Assembly: GCF_900105945.1 (NCBI RefSeq)
Contig: NZ_FNSO01000002.1
Coordinates: forward strand, 620,001-684,000
Length of the DNA stretch: 64,000 nt
Direction: 5' to 3'
Source: Amycolatopsis tolypomycina
GTDB lineage: Bacteria > Actinomycetota > Actinomycetes > Mycobacteriales > Pseudonocardiaceae
The position numbers were made by a program, and so were the translations under genes. This document shows positions 1 to 10,297 of this stretch, piece after piece. Every line of letters starts with the position of its first letter. Position 1 is the first letter of the stretch. The notes below the pieces were generated by a model. That model did not search any database. It saw only the letters and a program-made list of their open reading frames with translations, and was not told the origin of the DNA.

Positions 1-273
1 CCGCGGGGCGTAGGCCGAGAGCAGGCTGCTGGTGACGGCGATCGAGACGCACCACCCGGCGGAGGCGTCCCCGCGCGCGATCGTCTCGGCGGTTTCGAGG
101 CTGACGGCGGGCGGCGCTTCGGGGCCGCCGAGGTGGCCGGGGACGCCGGTGCGGAACAGCTGGGCGTCGGTCAGCTTCGCGACCAGTTCGGCGGGGAGGG
201 CGCGCTGCCGTTCGGTGACGGGCGCGAGGGTCCTGGCGAGCTCGGCACACTCGCGAGCGGCGTCCAGCAGCAC
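1..273 (-). CDS. acyl-CoA dehydrogenase-like flavoprotein, N-terminal fragment
   Basis: Only the first 91 residues are inside the window; the gene runs off the left edge. The start is a GTG preceded at 5 nt by a strong AAGGAGG ribosome site (about 279-285), unusually good for this window. The visible part resembles the N-terminal helical domain of acyl-CoA dehydrogenase/flavin-dependent monooxygenases of the HsaA/PigM type, with 'ELVAKLTDAQLFR' followed by a Gly/Pro-rich turn and 'ETAETIARGDASAGWC', which matches the family's 'A..DaS.gW' segment. It lies 19 nt downstream of the BrkB-type gene on the same strand and may be cotranscribed. The substrate cannot be inferred from the fragment. Confidence 0.7.
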   Translation of the reverse strand, partial: MLLDAARECAELARTLAPVTERQRALPAELVAKLTDAQLFRTGVPGHLGGPEAPPAVSLETAETIARGDASAGWCVSIAVTSSLLSAYAPR

Positions 274-292
274 AAGACCCTCCTTTACCAGG

Positions 293-1303
293 TCAAGACT
301 TCCGCCGTCCGCCGAGCCACGCAAGCAGCGCGCCGGCGCTGAAGGCCCCGGCGACGGCACCGAGGCCGGGTCCGCGCTGCACGGTGACGTTCTGCTCGAG
401 CCGCACCGGAGGTGGCGGCGCGATGACCGTGCGTTCGTTCTCCTTGGCGGTGGCGGTCCACGCCGTGATGAGCAGCAGGAACCGCGAGACGAGGTTCGCG
501 AAGACGAGCAACCCGATGACGGGCCCGAACAGCGCGGCCGACGGCGACTTCGTCACGCTGGCCAGGTAGATCGACCCGACCTGCTGCAGGATGACGAACC
601 CGACGGCGGCGACGACGGCGCCCTTGACGGCACTGCGCAGCGCGACGCGTTCCCGCGGCAGGCGGGCGATGACCCAGACGAAGACGAGGGTGTTCGCGGC
701 GAGCCCGAGCACGATGGTGGCCCCGCGCAGCAGCACGATGGCCCAGGTGGCGTGTTCGAGCCCGACGAGTTCGAGCAGGAACTGCCCGATCCCACCCCCG
801 ACGGCGGTCAGCGCGAAGGAGACGACGAGGGCAACACCGAGCCCGATCAGCGCGACGAGGTCCTTGAGCGTCTGCTTGACGATCGGCTGCGGTTGTTTTT
901 CCTGGCCCCACTGCGCGGTGAGGGCGTCCCGCAGGTTCGACATCCAGCCGATGCCGGAGTAGAGGGCGATGAGGAGACCGAAGATCCCGATCCCGCCGCC
1001 GGAGTCGAGCGCGCCCTTGACGATGCCGTTGACGAGGTCCTTCAGCCCGTCGGGCACGGAGTTGTTGATGCCGTCGGTGATCTTCGCGATGATCGTCTGG
1101 TCGTGGTTGACGACCAGCCCGACAACGGCGAAGGCGACCATGAACAGCGGAAAGACGGAGAGCACGCTGAAGTAGGTGATGGCGGCGGCGTAGTGGTTGC
1201 CGTACCGCTCGGTGAAGGCGTCGTTGGCCCGGATGAGGTGATCGAGCCACGGGTACTTCCACCGCAACCGCGGCAGCAGCTTTTCCTTCTCTTCAGTCGC
1301 CAC
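293..1303 (-). CDS. YihY/BrkB (YhjD)-family inner membrane protein
   Basis: A 336-residue protein of the YihY/virulence factor BrkB family. The typical N-terminus is present (WKYPWLDHLIRANDAFTERYGNHYAAAITYFSVLSVFPL, here split at residues 17-55), followed by about six membrane segments near residues 38-63, 98-116, 145-170, 185-212, 225-250 and 258-283. The cytoplasmic tail is Arg/Lys-rich at the C-terminus. In M. tuberculosis the homologue Rv3335c is next to trpS, as here apart from an inserted stretch. Transport activity has been proposed for the family, but no substrate is secure. The start is GTG; a TAGCGT hexamer lies 6 nt upstream, fitting a leaderless transcript, and no Shine-Dalgarno is seen. 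Confidence 0.88.
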   Translation of the reverse strand: MATEEKEKLLPRLRWKYPWLDHLIRANDAFTERYGNHYAAAITYFSVLSVFPLFMVAFAVVGLVVNHDQTIIAKITDGINNSVPDGLKDLVNGIVKGALDSGGGIGIFGLLIALYSGIGWMSNLRDALTAQWGQEKQPQPIVKQTLKDLVALIGLGVALVVSFALTAVGGGIGQFLLELVGLEHATWAIVLLRGATIVLGLAANTLVFVWVIARLPRERVALRSAVKGAVVAAVGFVILQQVGSIYLASVTKSPSAALFGPVIGLLVFANLVSRFLLLITAWTATAKENERTVIAPPPPVRLEQNVTVQRGPGLGAVAGAFSAGALLAWLGGRRKS

Positions 1304-1338
1304 CGTGAAACGCTAACCACGCACGGTGAACCCCGCAA

Positions 1339-1358
1339 CGCGAGCGGCTCACGTGAGG
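1339..1358 (+). repeat. 20-bp direct repeat, copy 1
   Basis: CGCGAGCGGCTCACGTGAGG is identical to the copy at 1839-1858, exactly 500 bp away. It contains the 10-bp palindrome CTCACGTGAG. The two copies bracket the decayed transposase remnant and the non-coding stretch before it. This could mark the edges of an inserted or duplicated segment. Confidence 0.75.
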
Positions 1359-1372
1359 GAGGTTCGCCCTGT

Positions 1373-1421
1373 TCTGTCCACGGGCTCGGCTCTGTCCACA
1401 GCCTCGGCCGGTTGTGGACAG
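1373..1421. promoter_or_regulatory. cluster of DnaA-box-like 9-mers
   Basis: Three CTGTCCAC cores occur in about 50 bp: CTGTCCACG near 1374, CTGTCCACA near 1392 and, on the opposite strand, CTGTCCACAA (read as TTGTGGACAG at 1412-1421). The actinobacterial DnaA box is TTGTCCACA, so each is one or two mismatches away. The stretch is non-coding, upstream of the BrkB gene. Function is not shown; chance clustering is possible. Confidence 0.3.
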
Positions 1422-1610
1422 GAGGTTCGTTTCGGGCCGCGAAAACCGGGTTCGTCGGTGGGGGCCGATAGACTGGACTTGGGCACGCCCCCCAGGGAGG
1501 GCGGGAGCGATCTGCGGTTCCGGGGGTGGTGGCAACACCTGAGTGTTCAGGGGTTGCCTCGTGTCCAGACTGGATCGAGATCGTGCCCCGGCTGAGGTGT
1601 CCTCGCGTTC

Positions 1611-1848
1611 TTGAGTTTGGACGAGCGGATCAGGATCACTGACCGCCTCCGACAGCCCGGGATCTCGCTGCGGGCGATCGCGGCCGGGCTGGGCGTCCGG
1701 TCTCGACGGTCAGCCGGGAGCCGGCCCGCAATCAGCGGCCCGATGGCTGCCGGCCCCACACCACGCACGAGCGGACCACTGAGCGGTGCGTCCGCGGCCG
1801 ACTTGCCGGAAGCCCGGCGGAACGGCCGGGCAACCGTTCGCGAGCGGC

Positions 1849-1856
<8 letters not shown>
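1611..1856 (+). pseudogene. decayed IS30-type transposase N-terminus
   Basis: The frame from 1611 reads LSLDERIRITDRLRQPGISLRAIAAGLG, the helix-turn-helix start of actinobacterial IS30 transposases. After that the match jumps to the next frame at about 1697-1700 (VSTVSRE, RNQRPDG, RPHTTHER, then GRLAG), and returns to the first frame near 1825 (ATVRERLT). At least two compensating frameshifts are therefore needed to restore the family pattern. The DDE catalytic domain is absent, so this is a dead fragment. Its last bases overlap the 3' end of the convergent kinase gene and the second 20-bp repeat. Confidence 0.7.
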
Positions 1857-3807
<1,951 letters not shown>

Positions 3808-4086
3808 CGGAGTGCCTCCCGCGAGTAACGCTCACCCATCCGAGTGAGACGTTGCGTGCTACTGGTCAAAAAACTACCGAGCGTGTCAAGACCTGCCGGT
3901 TCTGATCAACTCGGGAGCGAGAGTAGCGCTCATCCAGTAAGACGGTCGGGGCACCCCCAGGGTTCACTCTGGTTACTCGAAGGGGTGACATTCGGCCGAA
4001 GAAGTACTACTTGAAGTAGAGCGTGGCCTCCGTGGTCACCCGTCCTCCGCAGTGCTCGCCGGGCGTCCTCCTGTTCGGGAGGCCGT

Positions 4087-4908
4087 TCACCGGATAGTGG
4101 CGCTCGGGAAGTCGATGTCGTAGGTCGCGGTGACCGGCGCGTGGTCGGACCAGCGCTGGTCGTAGGCGGCGGCCCGCTCGACCACGACCTCGACGACCTT
4201 CTCGGCGAGGCCGGGGGTCGCGAGCTGGCAGTCGATGCGCCAGCCGGAGTCGTTGTCGAAGGCCTGGCCGCGGTAGGACCACCAGGTGTACGGGCCGGGG
4301 CCGTCCGGGTCGAGCCGGCGCTGGACGTCGGTGTAGCCCGCCTCGGTGTAGACGCGGCCGAGCCAGGCGCGTTCCTCGGGCAGGAAGCCGGAGTTCTTGC
4401 GGTTGCCGCGCCAGTTCTTGAGGTCGACGGTGTCGTAGGCGATGTTCCAGTCCCCGACGACGACGGCCTCCCGCCCGGCCGCGGCGGCCTTCGCCCGCAG
4501 CTCGACGAGGTAGGGCAGGAACGCGGCCATGAAGCGTTCCTTTTCGTCCTGGCGTTCGGTGCCGACGTCCCCGCTGGGCAGGTAGAGGCTCGCGACGACG
4601 ACGTTCGGCAGGTGCACCTCGAGGTAGCGCCCGCTGTCCTCGAACTCCGGCTCGCCGAAGCCGATGCGCACCTCTTCGGGCTCGACGCGGCTGTACACGG
4701 CGACGCCGTTGCGCCCCTTGGCCGCCGACGGCGCGTGCACCGAGAACCACCCGTCGGGCTCGACGACCTCGGCGGGCAGCTGACTGGCTTCGGCCCGCAC
4801 CTCCTGACAGGCGACGACGTCGGCCTTCGTGGCGGCGAGCCACTCGACGAAGCCCTTTTTGGCGGCGGCGCGGAGGCCGTTGACGTTCACGGTGGAGACG
4901 GTCAGCAC
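4087..4908 (-). CDS. xthA: exodeoxyribonuclease III / AP endonuclease
   Basis: Cuts DNA at abasic sites and removes 3' blocking groups. The 273-residue protein belongs to the endonuclease/exonuclease/phosphatase family. Motifs in order: 'TVNVNGLRAA' at residues 6-15, 'ACQEVRA' with the metal-binding Glu at residue 36, 'GDWNIAYDTVDLKN' (catalytic Asp/Asn), and 'RWSDHAPV' with the catalytic Asp-His pair near the C-terminus. The GTG start was chosen because it puts the first beta strand at the N-terminus and a TAGCGT hexamer lies 7 nt upstream, as in a leaderless transcript. It is divergent from the hydrolase gene at 4954, with only 45 bp between the starts. Confidence 0.95.
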   Translation of the reverse strand: MLTVSTVNVNGLRAAAKKGFVEWLAATKADVVACQEVRAEASQLPAEVVEPDGWFSVHAPSAAKGRNGVAVYSRVEPEEVRIGFGEPEFEDSGRYLEVHLPNVVVASLYLPSGDVGTERQDEKERFMAAFLPYLVELRAKAAAAGREAVVVGDWNIAYDTVDLKNWRGNRKNSGFLPEERAWLGRVYTEAGYTDVQRRLDPDGPGPYTWWSYRGQAFDNDSGWRIDCQLATPGLAEKVVEVVVERAAAYDQRWSDHAPVTATYDIDFPSATIR

Positions 4909-4953
4909 GCCGTGAACGCTACCTGCCGTGGCCGCTCTGCGAGACTGCCGGGC

Positions 4954-5706
4954 ATGGGTGGCGCGGCGAGCAGGCTGACGGTGCTGGGCAGTTGCGGGGC
5001 GTGGCCGGAGCCCGGCCGCGCCTGCGCCGGATTCCTGTTGGAGCACAACGGTTTTCGCGTCGTGCTGGACCTCGGGTACGGCGCCGCGCCGCGACTGTTC
5101 ACGCACTGCGGCGACGGGCTGCCCGACGCGGTGATCGTGACGCACGAGCACCCGGACCACTGCGCGGACGTGAGCGCATTGGGCAGGGCGTGGCACTACA
5201 CGGTCCAGGCCGGCGAGCCGACGGCCCGGCTGCCGCTGCACTGCACGCCGGGCACCGTCCGCCGGCTCGAGGCGATGGAGCCCCGGCCGCACCCGGAGAC
5301 GCTGTTCGAGGTGCACGACCTGGCCGAGCCGGCGGACATCGGACCGTTCCGCATGACGCCGCACCTGCTACCGCACCACCAGCCGAACTTCGGCGTGCGC
5401 TTGACGGCCCCCGGGTTGACGGTGGCGTACACGGGCGACACGGGCCCGTCGCCGGCACTGGCCGACCTGGGTCGCGACGCGGACCTGTTCATCTGCGACG
5501 CCACCCTCCGCACCGAGCAGCCGGAGCCCCGCTACCTGATGACGGCGGCAGAGGCGGGCCACTGGGCAGCCAAGGCAGGCGCGGCCCGGTTGCTACTGAC
5601 GCACTTCTGGCCCGGCACAGACCGCCAGGCGGCGGCCGAGGAGGCGCGCGGCCGGTTCGGTGGCGAGGTGCTGGTCGCGGACGAGGACCTGACGATCGAG
5701 CTCTGA
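4954..5706 (+). CDS. metallo-beta-lactamase-fold hydrolase (RNase Z/ElaC-like)
   Basis: A 250-residue metal-dependent hydrolase. The zinc-binding HxHxDH motif is HEHPDH at residues 64-69; further ligands are visible in 'PHLLPHHQPNFGVRL', 'YTGDTGPS' and 'LLLTHFWPGTD'. The layout resembles actinobacterial MBL-fold proteins related to RNase Z/cyclic-phosphodiesterase enzymes such as Rv2407-type proteins. The exact substrate is not determinable: a tRNA 3' end, a cyclic nucleotide or a small ester are all possible. ATG start without a clear Shine-Dalgarno. It is divergent from xthA; downstream comes a pentanucleotide repeat tract and no further gene on this strand for 2.4 kb. Confidence 0.88.
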   Translation: MGGAASRLTVLGSCGAWPEPGRACAGFLLEHNGFRVVLDLGYGAAPRLFTHCGDGLPDAVIVTHEHPDHCADVSALGRAWHYTVQAGEPTARLPLHCTPGTVRRLEAMEPRPHPETLFEVHDLAEPADIGPFRMTPHLLPHHQPNFGVRLTAPGLTVAYTGDTGPSPALADLGRDADLFICDATLRTEQPEPRYLMTAAEAGHWAAKAGAARLLLTHFWPGTDRQAAAEEARGRFGGEVLVADEDLTIEL

Positions 5707-5722
5707 CGCCCGGGGTTGAGCA

Positions 5723-5890
5723 CTCGGCTCGGCTCGGCCCGCGTTCGGTCCGGCTTGGCTCGGCTTGGCTCGGCTCGGCCCACGTTCGGCTCGGCTCGCG
5801 CCCGGCTGGGCTGGGCTGGGCTGGGCTGGGCTCGGCTGGGCCCGCGTTCGGCTCGGCTCGGCTCGGCTCGGCTCGGCTCGGCTCGGCCCC
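5723..5890 (+). repeat. CTCGG/CTGGG pentanucleotide microsatellite
   Basis: About 168 bp made mostly of 5-bp units, CGGCT/TCGGC and a GGCTG variant, including a perfect run of six (GGCTC) near 5853-5885. It lies in the gene-poor gap downstream of the metallo-hydrolase gene. Because the unit is 5 bp, all reading frames stay open for long stretches (RAEPS-type and GSARL-type translations), but these are artefacts. The rest of the gap, about 5891-6230, shows no gene and no clear hairpin. Slippage length changes would be expected here. Confidence 0.9.
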
Positions 5891-6230
5891 AGCGTTCGCC
5901 GACCCAAGCGGACCACGCAACCCGGCAGTCAGGGCCGTCCCCACAGCCCACCGCCGATCGAACGCCGACGCTCAAACCCGTCCGAACACTGCGCCCCAGG
6001 CTCCCGTCCGGGCCCGCGAGACTCCCCCTGGAGACCTCACGGACACCTCCGGTCCGGCCGGCGATCACGCCATTCAGTTGTCGCCCGTCCCCGGACGGTT
6101 CCCTCCTTTCCGACGGCTCCACCGCCGCCACCTGCGGTTTTCGACCTGATCACTTCTACCACCCACCACCGACAAAAACCGGATCGCGGGCACGCCGAAG
6201 CCGGCCTCGAAAGGCGAGAAACACAAATCC

Positions 6231-6527
6231 TCAGCAGGCCGACCCGGCCACCGGCTGGGTGAACTCCGCCGCCACCCACTTGTCGTCGGCCACCTTGCGG
6301 AAGCCGTTCTGTACGCCCGGCAGGGCGTCGAACTGGGCGTCGCGCAGGTACTTGCCGACGATCTTCGCCTTGCCGTCCGCCGCCTCGCGGGCGTTCAGGA
6401 CGTCTGCCGTCACGGTGACCTTGCAGCCCGTTGCCGAGGCGCCCGATGCCTGCTTCTCCGTGTTCATGGCGTAGACGATGACGACCAGAGCGAGCGCGCC
6501 CAAGATGAGCAGAGTCTTCTTCGACAT
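6231..6527 (-). CDS. membrane-anchored SH3-like domain protein
   Basis: A 98-residue protein. Residues 4-21 (KTLLILGALALVVIVYAM) form an N-terminal membrane anchor or uncleaved signal. The rest, 'CKVTVTADVLNAREAADGKAKIVGKYLRDAQFDALPGVQNGFRKVADDKWVAAEFTQ' in pieces, resembles bacterial SH3 domains, where the usual 'LNVRSGPSTS..VIG.L..G' appears as 'LNAREAADGKAKIVGKYLRDA' and the end as 'W..A.F'. Two cysteines (residue 34 and the last residue) could form a disulfide. Such domains often bind cell-wall peptides. The ATG at 6527 was chosen because TTCCTCC (GGAGGAA on the coding strand) lies just upstream. It follows icd on the same strand, separated by a terminator. Confidence 0.75.
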   Translation of the reverse strand: MSKKTLLILGALALVVIVYAMNTEKQASGASATGCKVTVTADVLNAREAADGKAKIVGKYLRDAQFDALPGVQNGFRKVADDKWVAAEFTQPVAGSAC

Positions 6528-6652
6528 GCCTTCCTCCAACCCGCGAGCCGTCCCCACGCCAAGGGTAGGCAATCCTTTACCCGGGCGGCAGCGCCGGACG
6601 TCGCAACCACCCGGAGGCGCCAGCGGGGGTCACCAAGCGTGATCATGCGAAA

Positions 6653-6686
6653 GCCCCCTCCCCGGTAGGCGAACCGGGAAGGGGGC
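6653..6686 (-). terminator. intrinsic terminator of icd
   Basis: A hairpin with a G/C-rich stem (GCCCCCTTCCCGG pairs with CCGGGGAGGGGGC on the coding strand) and a 7-nt loop, followed by TTTC on the minus strand. It starts about 15 nt after the icd stop codon. Confidence 0.8.
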
Positions 6687-6700
6687 CGTCGAACAGAGAC

Positions 6701-7924
6701 TCAGCCCTGGGCGATCTTCTTCGCCAGGTTGTCGTCCAGCGTCGCGAGGAACTCCTCGGTCGTCTGCCACGGCTGGTCCTTGCTGATCAGCAGCGCGAGG
6801 TCCTTCGTCATCTGGCCGCTCTCGACGGTCTCGACGACGACCTGCTCCAGCGTGTTCGCGAAGCCGATCAGCTCCTGGTTGCCGTCCAGCTTGCCGCGGT
6901 GCTCGAGGCCGCGGGTCCAGGCGTAGATCGACGCGATCGGGTTCGTCGACGTCGGCTTGCCCTGCTGGTGCTGGCGGTAGTGCCGGGTGACCGTGCCGTG
7001 CGCGGCCTCGGCCTCGACGGTCCGGCCGTCCGGCGTGCGCAGCACCGACGTCATCAGGCCGAGCGAGCCGAAGCCCTGCGCGACCGTGTCGGACTGGACG
7101 TCACCGTCGTAGTTCTTGCACGCCCAGACGTAGCCGCCCTCCCACTTCATGGCCGCGGCGACCATGTCGTCGATCAGGCGGTGCTCGTAGGAGATGCCCT
7201 TGGCGTCGAAGTCGGCCTTGAACTCGGCGTCGAAGATCTCCTGGAACACGTCCTTGAACTGGCCGTCGTAGGCCTTGAGGATGGTGTTCTTGGTCGACAT
7301 GTACACCGGCAGGCCGCGGTCGAGGCCGTACTGCAGCGACGCGCGCGCGAAGTCCTCGATCGACTTGCGGTAGTTGTACATCCCCATCGCGACGCCGCCG
7401 CCCTCGGGGAACTTCGCGACCTGGAACTCCATCGGCTCCGACCCGTCCTCCGGGGTGAAGCTGATGGTCAGCGTGCCGGGGCCGGGGACCTTGAAGTTGG
7501 TTGCCTTGTACTGGTCGCCGTGGGCGTGGCGGCCGATGATGATCGGCTTCGTCCACGTCGGCACCAGGCGCGGGATGTTCTGGATGACGATCGGCTCGCG
7601 GAAGATGACACCGCCGAGGATGTTGCGGATGGTGCCGTTGGGCGACAGCCACATCTTCTTGAGGCCGAACTCCTCGACCCGCGCCTCGTCCGGGGTGATC
7701 GTGGCGCACTTGACGCCGACGCCGTGCTTCTTGATGGCGTTCGCGGAGTCGATGGTGACCTGGTCGTCGGTGCGGTCCCGCTCCTCGATACCCAGGTCGT
7801 AGTAGTCCAGGTTCACGTCCAGGTACGGGTGGATCAGCTTGTCCTTGATGAACTGCCAGATGATGCGGGTCATCTCATCGCCGTCGAGTTCGACGACGGT
7901 GCCCTGGACCTTGATCTTGGCCAT
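6701..7924 (-). CDS. icd: NADP-dependent isocitrate dehydrogenase
   Basis: Oxidative decarboxylation of isocitrate to 2-oxoglutarate in the TCA cycle, producing NADPH. The 407-residue protein is the eukaryote-like homodimeric type (M. tuberculosis Icd1-like), shown by '[22 protein letters not shown]' at the N-terminus, '[19 protein letters not shown]' with the substrate-binding SxNxxxRxxxxG arrangement, '[13 protein letters not shown]', '[14 protein letters not shown]', and the nucleotide-binding '[16 protein letters not shown]' followed by '[19 protein letters not shown]'. ATG start with AAGGAGC upstream. It stands alone between its terminator and a 246-bp upstream gap. The regulatory serine kinase AceK is not in the window. 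Confidence 0.97.
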   Translation of the reverse strand: MAKIKVQGTVVELDGDEMTRIIWQFIKDKLIHPYLDVNLDYYDLGIEERDRTDDQVTIDSANAIKKHGVGVKCATITPDEARVEEFGLKKMWLSPNGTIRNILGGVIFREPIVIQNIPRLVPTWTKPIIIGRHAHGDQYKATNFKVPGPGTLTISFTPEDGSEPMEFQVAKFPEGGGVAMGMYNYRKSIEDFARASLQYGLDRGLPVYMSTKNTILKAYDGQFKDVFQEIFDAEFKADFDAKGISYEHRLIDDMVAAAMKWEGGYVWACKNYDGDVQSDTVAQGFGSLGLMTSVLRTPDGRTVEAEAAHGTVTRHYRQHQQGKPTSTNPIASIYAWTRGLEHRGKLDGNQELIGFANTLEQVVVETVESGQMTKDLALLISKDQPWQTTEEFLATLDDNLAKKIAQG

Positions 7925-8170
7925 GAGCAGCGGTGCTCCTTCCGCGGATCTTCGCGTTCTTCTTCTCAGTCTCGCCGGTAGCGGTACAAGCGTACTGCTT
8001 GACGGAGCTTGATGGTTCCAGTAGTGGTCGGCATCAAGTCTCCACCCGCGGTTTGTGGCGCGGATCACCGGGCACGAGCCGATCCGACCGCTCGCCGAGC
8101 AACCGTCGCTTTCCGGGATGAACCGGGGCACGATGCCACCCGTGAACCCATCATGCGGGAGGTGACGGGC

Positions 8171-8689
8171 ATGTCGACCCATCGGTACGCCGACTACGAC
8201 GACGACTACGAGAACGACTACCAGGACGCCGGCGACGCCGACGTGCTCGAAGAGCGGCCCCGCCGGGGCGCCGCGCACGTCGTCAGCGCGCTCGGCGGCC
8301 TCGTGCTGACACCGGTCGCGCTGGGCCTGCTGAGCTGGGGCGGCCTGCGCCAGCAGCAGCTGATCCAAGCCACGCTGAGCACCAACCGCGACCCGCTGGG
8401 CATCGCGCTGCTCGCCGGCGGCGCCATCCTCCTGCTGATCATCGCCGCCCTCGGCGCGCTGTCGGCGACCGGCCCGATCCTCGGCGGGCTCATCTACGGC
8501 GTGCTGCCCGGCGTCGCCGCGATGGCCGTGCCCGAATGGGGGTTCCGGCTGGTCAACCTCATGCCGAAGAGCGACATCGCCTACGGCGTCATGGACTTCC
8601 TCTTCATCGGCGGCCTGCTCGGCGTGGGCTTCCTGCTGGTCGGCAGCGGGCTGGCCAACGCGCTCGTCCGGCGGCGCCGCGAGGCCTGA
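8171..8689 (+). CDS. four-segment membrane protein, unknown function
   Basis: No family recognised. The 172-residue protein has a very acidic, Tyr/Asp-rich N-terminal tail ([19 protein letters not shown], residues 6-24) and then about four membrane segments: residues 40-60, 76-97, 101-120 and 139-161, with a short Arg-rich C-terminus (RRRRE). '[22 protein letters not shown]' between segments one and two probably faces outside. ATG at 8171 was chosen because GGGAGGTG lies just upstream. Acidic tails of this kind are common in actinobacterial membrane proteins but give no function. It is divergent from icd. Confidence 0.75.
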   Translation: MSTHRYADYDDDYENDYQDAGDADVLEERPRRGAAHVVSALGGLVLTPVALGLLSWGGLRQQQLIQATLSTNRDPLGIALLAGGAILLLIIAALGALSATGPILGGLIYGVLPGVAAMAVPEWGFRLVNLMPKSDIAYGVMDFLFIGGLLGVGFLLVGSGLANALVRRRREA

Positions 8690-8714
8690 CGCGCGCCGGT
8701 GGCATCATCGGGCG

Positions 8715-9095
8715 ATGGGACTGTTCACCGTGGCCGAGGCCCGCGACGAACTGACGCGCCTGCGGCCGGTCCTCGACGAACTCGTGCGCGTCCGCGCCGA
8801 TGCGGCCGAGCTCGCGGCGTCGCTGCGGCCGGGCGGCCGGGCCACCGAGCTGGGCGGACTGCCCGAGTGGAAGGCCGCGCAGGCCCGCCTCGACGACCTG
8901 ATGATGACGGTCCAGCGCACCGGCGCCGAGCTCAAGGGGTTCGCGCCGCTGCTGGTCGACTTCCCCGCCGAGCTGGACGGCACCGACGTGCTGCTGTGCT
9001 GGCTCGAAGGCGACCGCGACCTGGGCTGGTACCACCGCGCCGACCTCGGCTTCGCGGGCCGTCGGCCGCTGAAAACCACTGGTGGCGCCGGTTAG
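8715..9095 (+). CDS. DUF2203-family protein
   Basis: A 126-residue cytoplasmic protein of the DUF2203 family. The pattern 'LFTVAEARDELTRLRPVLDELV' at the N-terminus and 'ELKGFAPLLVDFPAELDGTDVLLCWLEGDRDLGWYHR.DLGFAGRRPL' (here split) at the C-terminus is diagnostic: the family shares 'G..vrdl..GlvDFP....g..v.LCW..gE..i..WH....G...R.P'. The molecular function is unknown. The first half is a coiled helical hairpin. ATG start; a CATCAT hexamer lies 6 nt upstream, so translation may be leaderless, although the preceding gene ends only 25 nt before. Confidence 0.82.
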   Translation: MGLFTVAEARDELTRLRPVLDELVRVRADAAELAASLRPGGRATELGGLPEWKAAQARLDDLMMTVQRTGAELKGFAPLLVDFPAELDGTDVLLCWLEGDRDLGWYHRADLGFAGRRPLKTTGGAG

Positions 9096-9104
9096 GTTGG
9101 GTCC

Positions 9105-9719
9105 GTGGACCACGACGTGAGGGCCGCCGTCTTCGACGGCACCGCCGAGCACTACGACGAAGACACCTTCCACGCCCGCGTGGCCGAAGCGCTGGTCGAG
9201 CCCCTGCCCGACGGCCCGGAGCTCGTCCTCGACGTCGCCACGGGAACCGGCTTCGCGGCGTACGCGGCATTGCGGCTGAAGCCGGCCCGCGTGCTGGCTG
9301 TCGACCTGTCGCCGGAGATGCTGGCGCGGGCCGAGGCCAAGGCGGACCTCGACCCCGAACGGCGGATCACCTGGCAGGTCGCGCCCGCGGTGCCGATGCC
9401 GGCCGAGGACCACTCGGCCGACATCGTGCTGTGCGCGTCCTCGCTGCACTTCCTGGGCGCCGCCGCCTTCCCGGACTGGCGGCGCGTGCTGCGTCCGGGC
9501 GGGCGGCTGGCCTTTTCGGTGGTGTCCGGAGCGCGGTTCAAGCCCTCGGGACCGTTCGCGGAGCTGGTGCCGGGCGACCTGGAGTTCCCGCACGACGAGG
9601 CCGGGGCCGCGCTACTGGCCTGGTCGGCGGGCTTCGTGGACGCTTCGGCGCGGACCTTCACCGTCGACGACGGCGAGCGGGTCCGCAGTGTCTTCCTGGT
9701 GCACGCCACGGCCCCGTGA
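9105..9719 (+). CDS. class I SAM-dependent methyltransferase
   Basis: A 204-residue methyltransferase of the ubiquinone/menaquinone methyltransferase-like (Methyltransf_11) group. Motif I for S-adenosylmethionine binding is 'VLDVATGTGFAA' (about residues 41-52), motif II 'VLAVDLSPEMLARA', and the post-I acidic loop and 'IVLCASSLHFL' motif IV are present, followed by 'RVLRPGGRLAFSV'. The substrate is unknown. The start is GTG, with TAGGTT ending 6 nt upstream and no Shine-Dalgarno, so it may be read from its own leaderless promoter rather than as part of an operon with the DUF2203 gene 9 nt upstream. Confidence 0.88.
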   Translation: MDHDVRAAVFDGTAEHYDEDTFHARVAEALVEPLPDGPELVLDVATGTGFAAYAALRLKPARVLAVDLSPEMLARAEAKADLDPERRITWQVAPAVPMPAEDHSADIVLCASSLHFLGAAAFPDWRRVLRPGGRLAFSVVSGARFKPSGPFAELVPGDLEFPHDEAGAALLAWSAGFVDASARTFTVDDGERVRSVFLVHATAP

Positions 9720-9722
9720 GGG

Positions 9723-10211
9723 TCAGCGGGTGAAGTGGACCTCGCCGCGGGTGGCCGGGGCATCCGGGGCGCCGCAGCGCTGGACGAACGTCAGGTCCAC
9801 GCCCGAGGCGTCGAGGCGGTCGATCGTGAAGTCGGCGTAGGCGTCGGTGCACCCGAAGCTGCCGCTGACCACGAAGACGCCCGGTGTGGACAGCGCCGGG
9901 TCACCCTGGCCGCGGAACCGCGCGCCGGTGTACGTGCCGGTGTGCAGGGTCTCCCCCGCCGGTGCACTCAGCTCGACGCGCAGGTCCTTCAGCCCCGACT
10001 GGACGTCGATCTTCAGCACGCCGTTGTACTCCCAGACGGCGATCTCGTCGGCCGGCGCCGCGTACTGGGCGCTGCCTTCCAGCGGAAAAGCACCGGCTTC
10101 CGACGTGTAGGCGACCGTCTGCACCGGGTCCGCCGAAGCGACCGGGACGAGCGCCACGCCCAGCCCGGCCGCCGCCGTCAGGACCACGCACGCACGACGA
10201 ACTGAATTCAC
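9723..10211 (-). CDS. secreted protein of unknown function
   Basis: A 162-residue exported protein. Residues 1-28 form a Sec-type signal peptide: basic start, hydrophobic core (ACVVLTAAAGLGVALVPVA) and an A-S-A-like cleavage site before 'DPVQTVAYTSEAG'. The mature part is rich in beta-strand-like alternation and has two cysteines that could pair ('SFGCTDAY' and 'VQRCGA'). No known domain is recognised. The GTG start was chosen for its GGGGGAGG site 5-6 nt upstream; longer starts would put Arg/Gly-rich residues before the signal peptide. It is convergent with the methyltransferase, with only 3 bp between stops. Confidence 0.72.
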   Translation of the reverse strand: MNSVRRACVVLTAAAGLGVALVPVASADPVQTVAYTSEAGAFPLEGSAQYAAPADEIAVWEYNGVLKIDVQSGLKDLRVELSAPAGETLHTGTYTGARFRGQGDPALSTPGVFVVSGSFGCTDAYADFTIDRLDASGVDLTFVQRCGAPDAPATRGEVHFTR

Positions 10212-10297
10212 GGAACCTCCCCCTGTTCGAGCCGCCCTTCGCGGCACTGCCGATCATGCTGACAGGGTCACTCACCCGGGGGATAGAGCAGTTCTAC

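Noticed and set aside
5489..6149. Proteins made of RAEPS or GSARL repeats on both strands.
   Set aside because: They are translations of the pentanucleotide tract; the unit is not a multiple of three and all frames are open.
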